Shown: positions 51,031-51,486 of the stretch, one piece after another
Position numbering within the stretch: the first letter of the stretch is position 1
How the letters are laid out: every line of letters begins with the position of its first letter
Source of the DNA: Nocardioides sp.
GTDB lineage: Bacteria > Actinomycetota > Actinomycetes > Propionibacteriales > Nocardioidaceae
Length of the DNA: 51,486 bases
Direction: 5' to 3'
NCBI RefSeq assembly: GCF_025964975.1
Contig: NZ_JAOPXV010000180.1
Span: 1-51,486 of the forward strand
Made by a program: the position numbers and the translations under genes
Notes under the pieces: model-generated
The model's database searches: none
Told to the model about the DNA's origin: nothing
The model's input: only the letters and a program-made list of their open reading frames with translations

Positions 51031-51169
51031 GTCGTCCTCCATTCACGTCGTGGCCGCGAGGGCCGTAAGTGCGACGCCGTGCAGCGCCGTCTCCCTCTGT
51101 ATAGCGGGAACCGGTCGGCCTGCCCACCCCCCGAGGGAAGGCGCCGAGCTCCGCCCATGGCTACGCATC

Positions 51170-51175
51170 TAGCGT
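51170..51175 (+). promoter_or_regulatory. Leaderless-type -10 box of the amidohydrolase gene
   Basis: TAGCGT plus a 6-base spacer precedes ATG 51182. The 18 bases 51169-51186 are identical to 46769-46786 at the penicillin-binding protein gene. Confidence 0.5.
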
Positions 51176-51181
51176 GAGCGC

Positions 51182-51486
51182 ATGCGGTTCGAAGCAGTGC
51201 ACCTCGTCTCCCTCACCGACCCCGCACCCGACGGGCCGGTCGACGTGACGCTCACCGACGGCGTCGTGAGGGCGATCGGGCCCGCAGCCGACCCGAGCGC
51301 CGACGGCGGATGGTTGATGCCGGGGCTGTGGGACCAGCACGTCCACCTCGGCCAGTGGTCACTGACGTCCGCACGGCTCGACCTGGCGCCGGCGAGGTCG
51401 AGCGCGCACGCGGTGGAGCTCGTCCGCGAACGGCTGGCCGAGTCCCCCGACCTGCCCGTCATCGGCTGGGGGCATCGGCCCACCGC
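51182..51486 (+). CDS. Amidohydrolase family protein (3' end outside the window)
   Basis: About 101 residues are visible. It begins MRFEAVHLVSLTDPAPDGP with a beta-sandwich N-terminal region (VDVTLTDGVVRAIGPAA), then GLWDQHVHLGQWS, in which HVH is the metal-binding pair of the amidohydrolase barrel, and LPVIGWGHRPT near the edge. This resembles YtcJ-like amidohydrolases that act on amides or exo-cyclic bonds; substrate unknown. It diverges from the GGAD-peptide operon across a 151-base gap. Confidence 0.85.
   Translation, partial: MRFEAVHLVSLTDPAPDGPVDVTLTDGVVRAIGPAADPSADGGWLMPGLWDQHVHLGQWSLTSARLDLAPARSSAHAVELVRERLAESPDLPVIGWGHRPT

Overview
The window is high-GC DNA dense in short overlapping operons. 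It most resembles a chromosome segment of an actinobacterium, probably a Nocardioidaceae-like genus. The evidence is strong G/C at third codon positions, GTG and TTG starts, ATGA/GTGA/TGATG stop-start overlaps, and many genes with a TANNNT box 6-7 bases before the start codon, as expected for leaderless transcripts. The gene set agrees: a SigK/RskA locus with an MPT70/MPT83-like fasciclin lipoprotein, an MprAB-like two-component pair, UdgX, a HelD/HelR-type ATPase and a GAF-ANTAR protein. No tRNA, rRNA, CRISPR array, insertion sequence or phage module was seen.

Layout. 1-8889 (minus strand): a SigK locus with a molybdopterin oxidoreductase, the fasciclin lipoprotein, sigK, rskA, a fused FAD oxidase-DUF1365 protein, two cyclopropane-synthase-like methyltransferases and a DUF1295 protein. 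Two matching SigK-like promoters precede the oxidoreductase and the fasciclin gene. 8959-18738: a crotonase, a decayed lipoprotein gene, the HelD-type ATPase, a PhzE-like fused chorismate amidotransferase, a sulfatase, and pabA and pabB. 18762-25985: the two-component pair, the GAF-ANTAR protein and four translationally coupled glycosyltransferases. 25986-30269: a HicAB toxin-antitoxin locus with a broken hicA, then a fructosamine kinase/LMW phosphatase/YvlD operon, UdgX and a VanZ-like protein. 30280-36933: an aminotransferase, a frameshifted MFS exporter with its ArsR-type regulator, a glutathionyl-hydroquinone-reductase homologue and two tandem secreted beta-propeller proteins.

37094-40753 is a complete E1alpha-E1beta-E2 operon of a branched-chain 2-oxo acid dehydrogenase. 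40812-48677 holds an NAD-dependent epimerase, a MarR regulator beside a deleted cupin gene, an M1 peptidase lipoprotein coupled to an ECF sigma factor, a divergent Ser/Thr kinase, a secreted protein and a penicillin-binding lipoprotein. The window ends with a three-gene minus-strand operon (51030-48687): a 71-residue peptide made mostly of Gly-Gly-Ala-Asp repeats, a JmjC/cupin oxygenase and a sucrase/ferredoxin-like Fe-S protein. This looks like an uncharacterised peptide-modification system and is the strongest candidate for new biology here. A partial amidohydrolase gene runs off the right edge.

Several genes carry single-base frameshifts (the lipoprotein remnant, hicA twice, the MFS gene) and one has an internal deletion (the cupin). 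Some of these may be assembly errors at short homopolymers, so each is reported both as a possible pseudogene and as a possible error.
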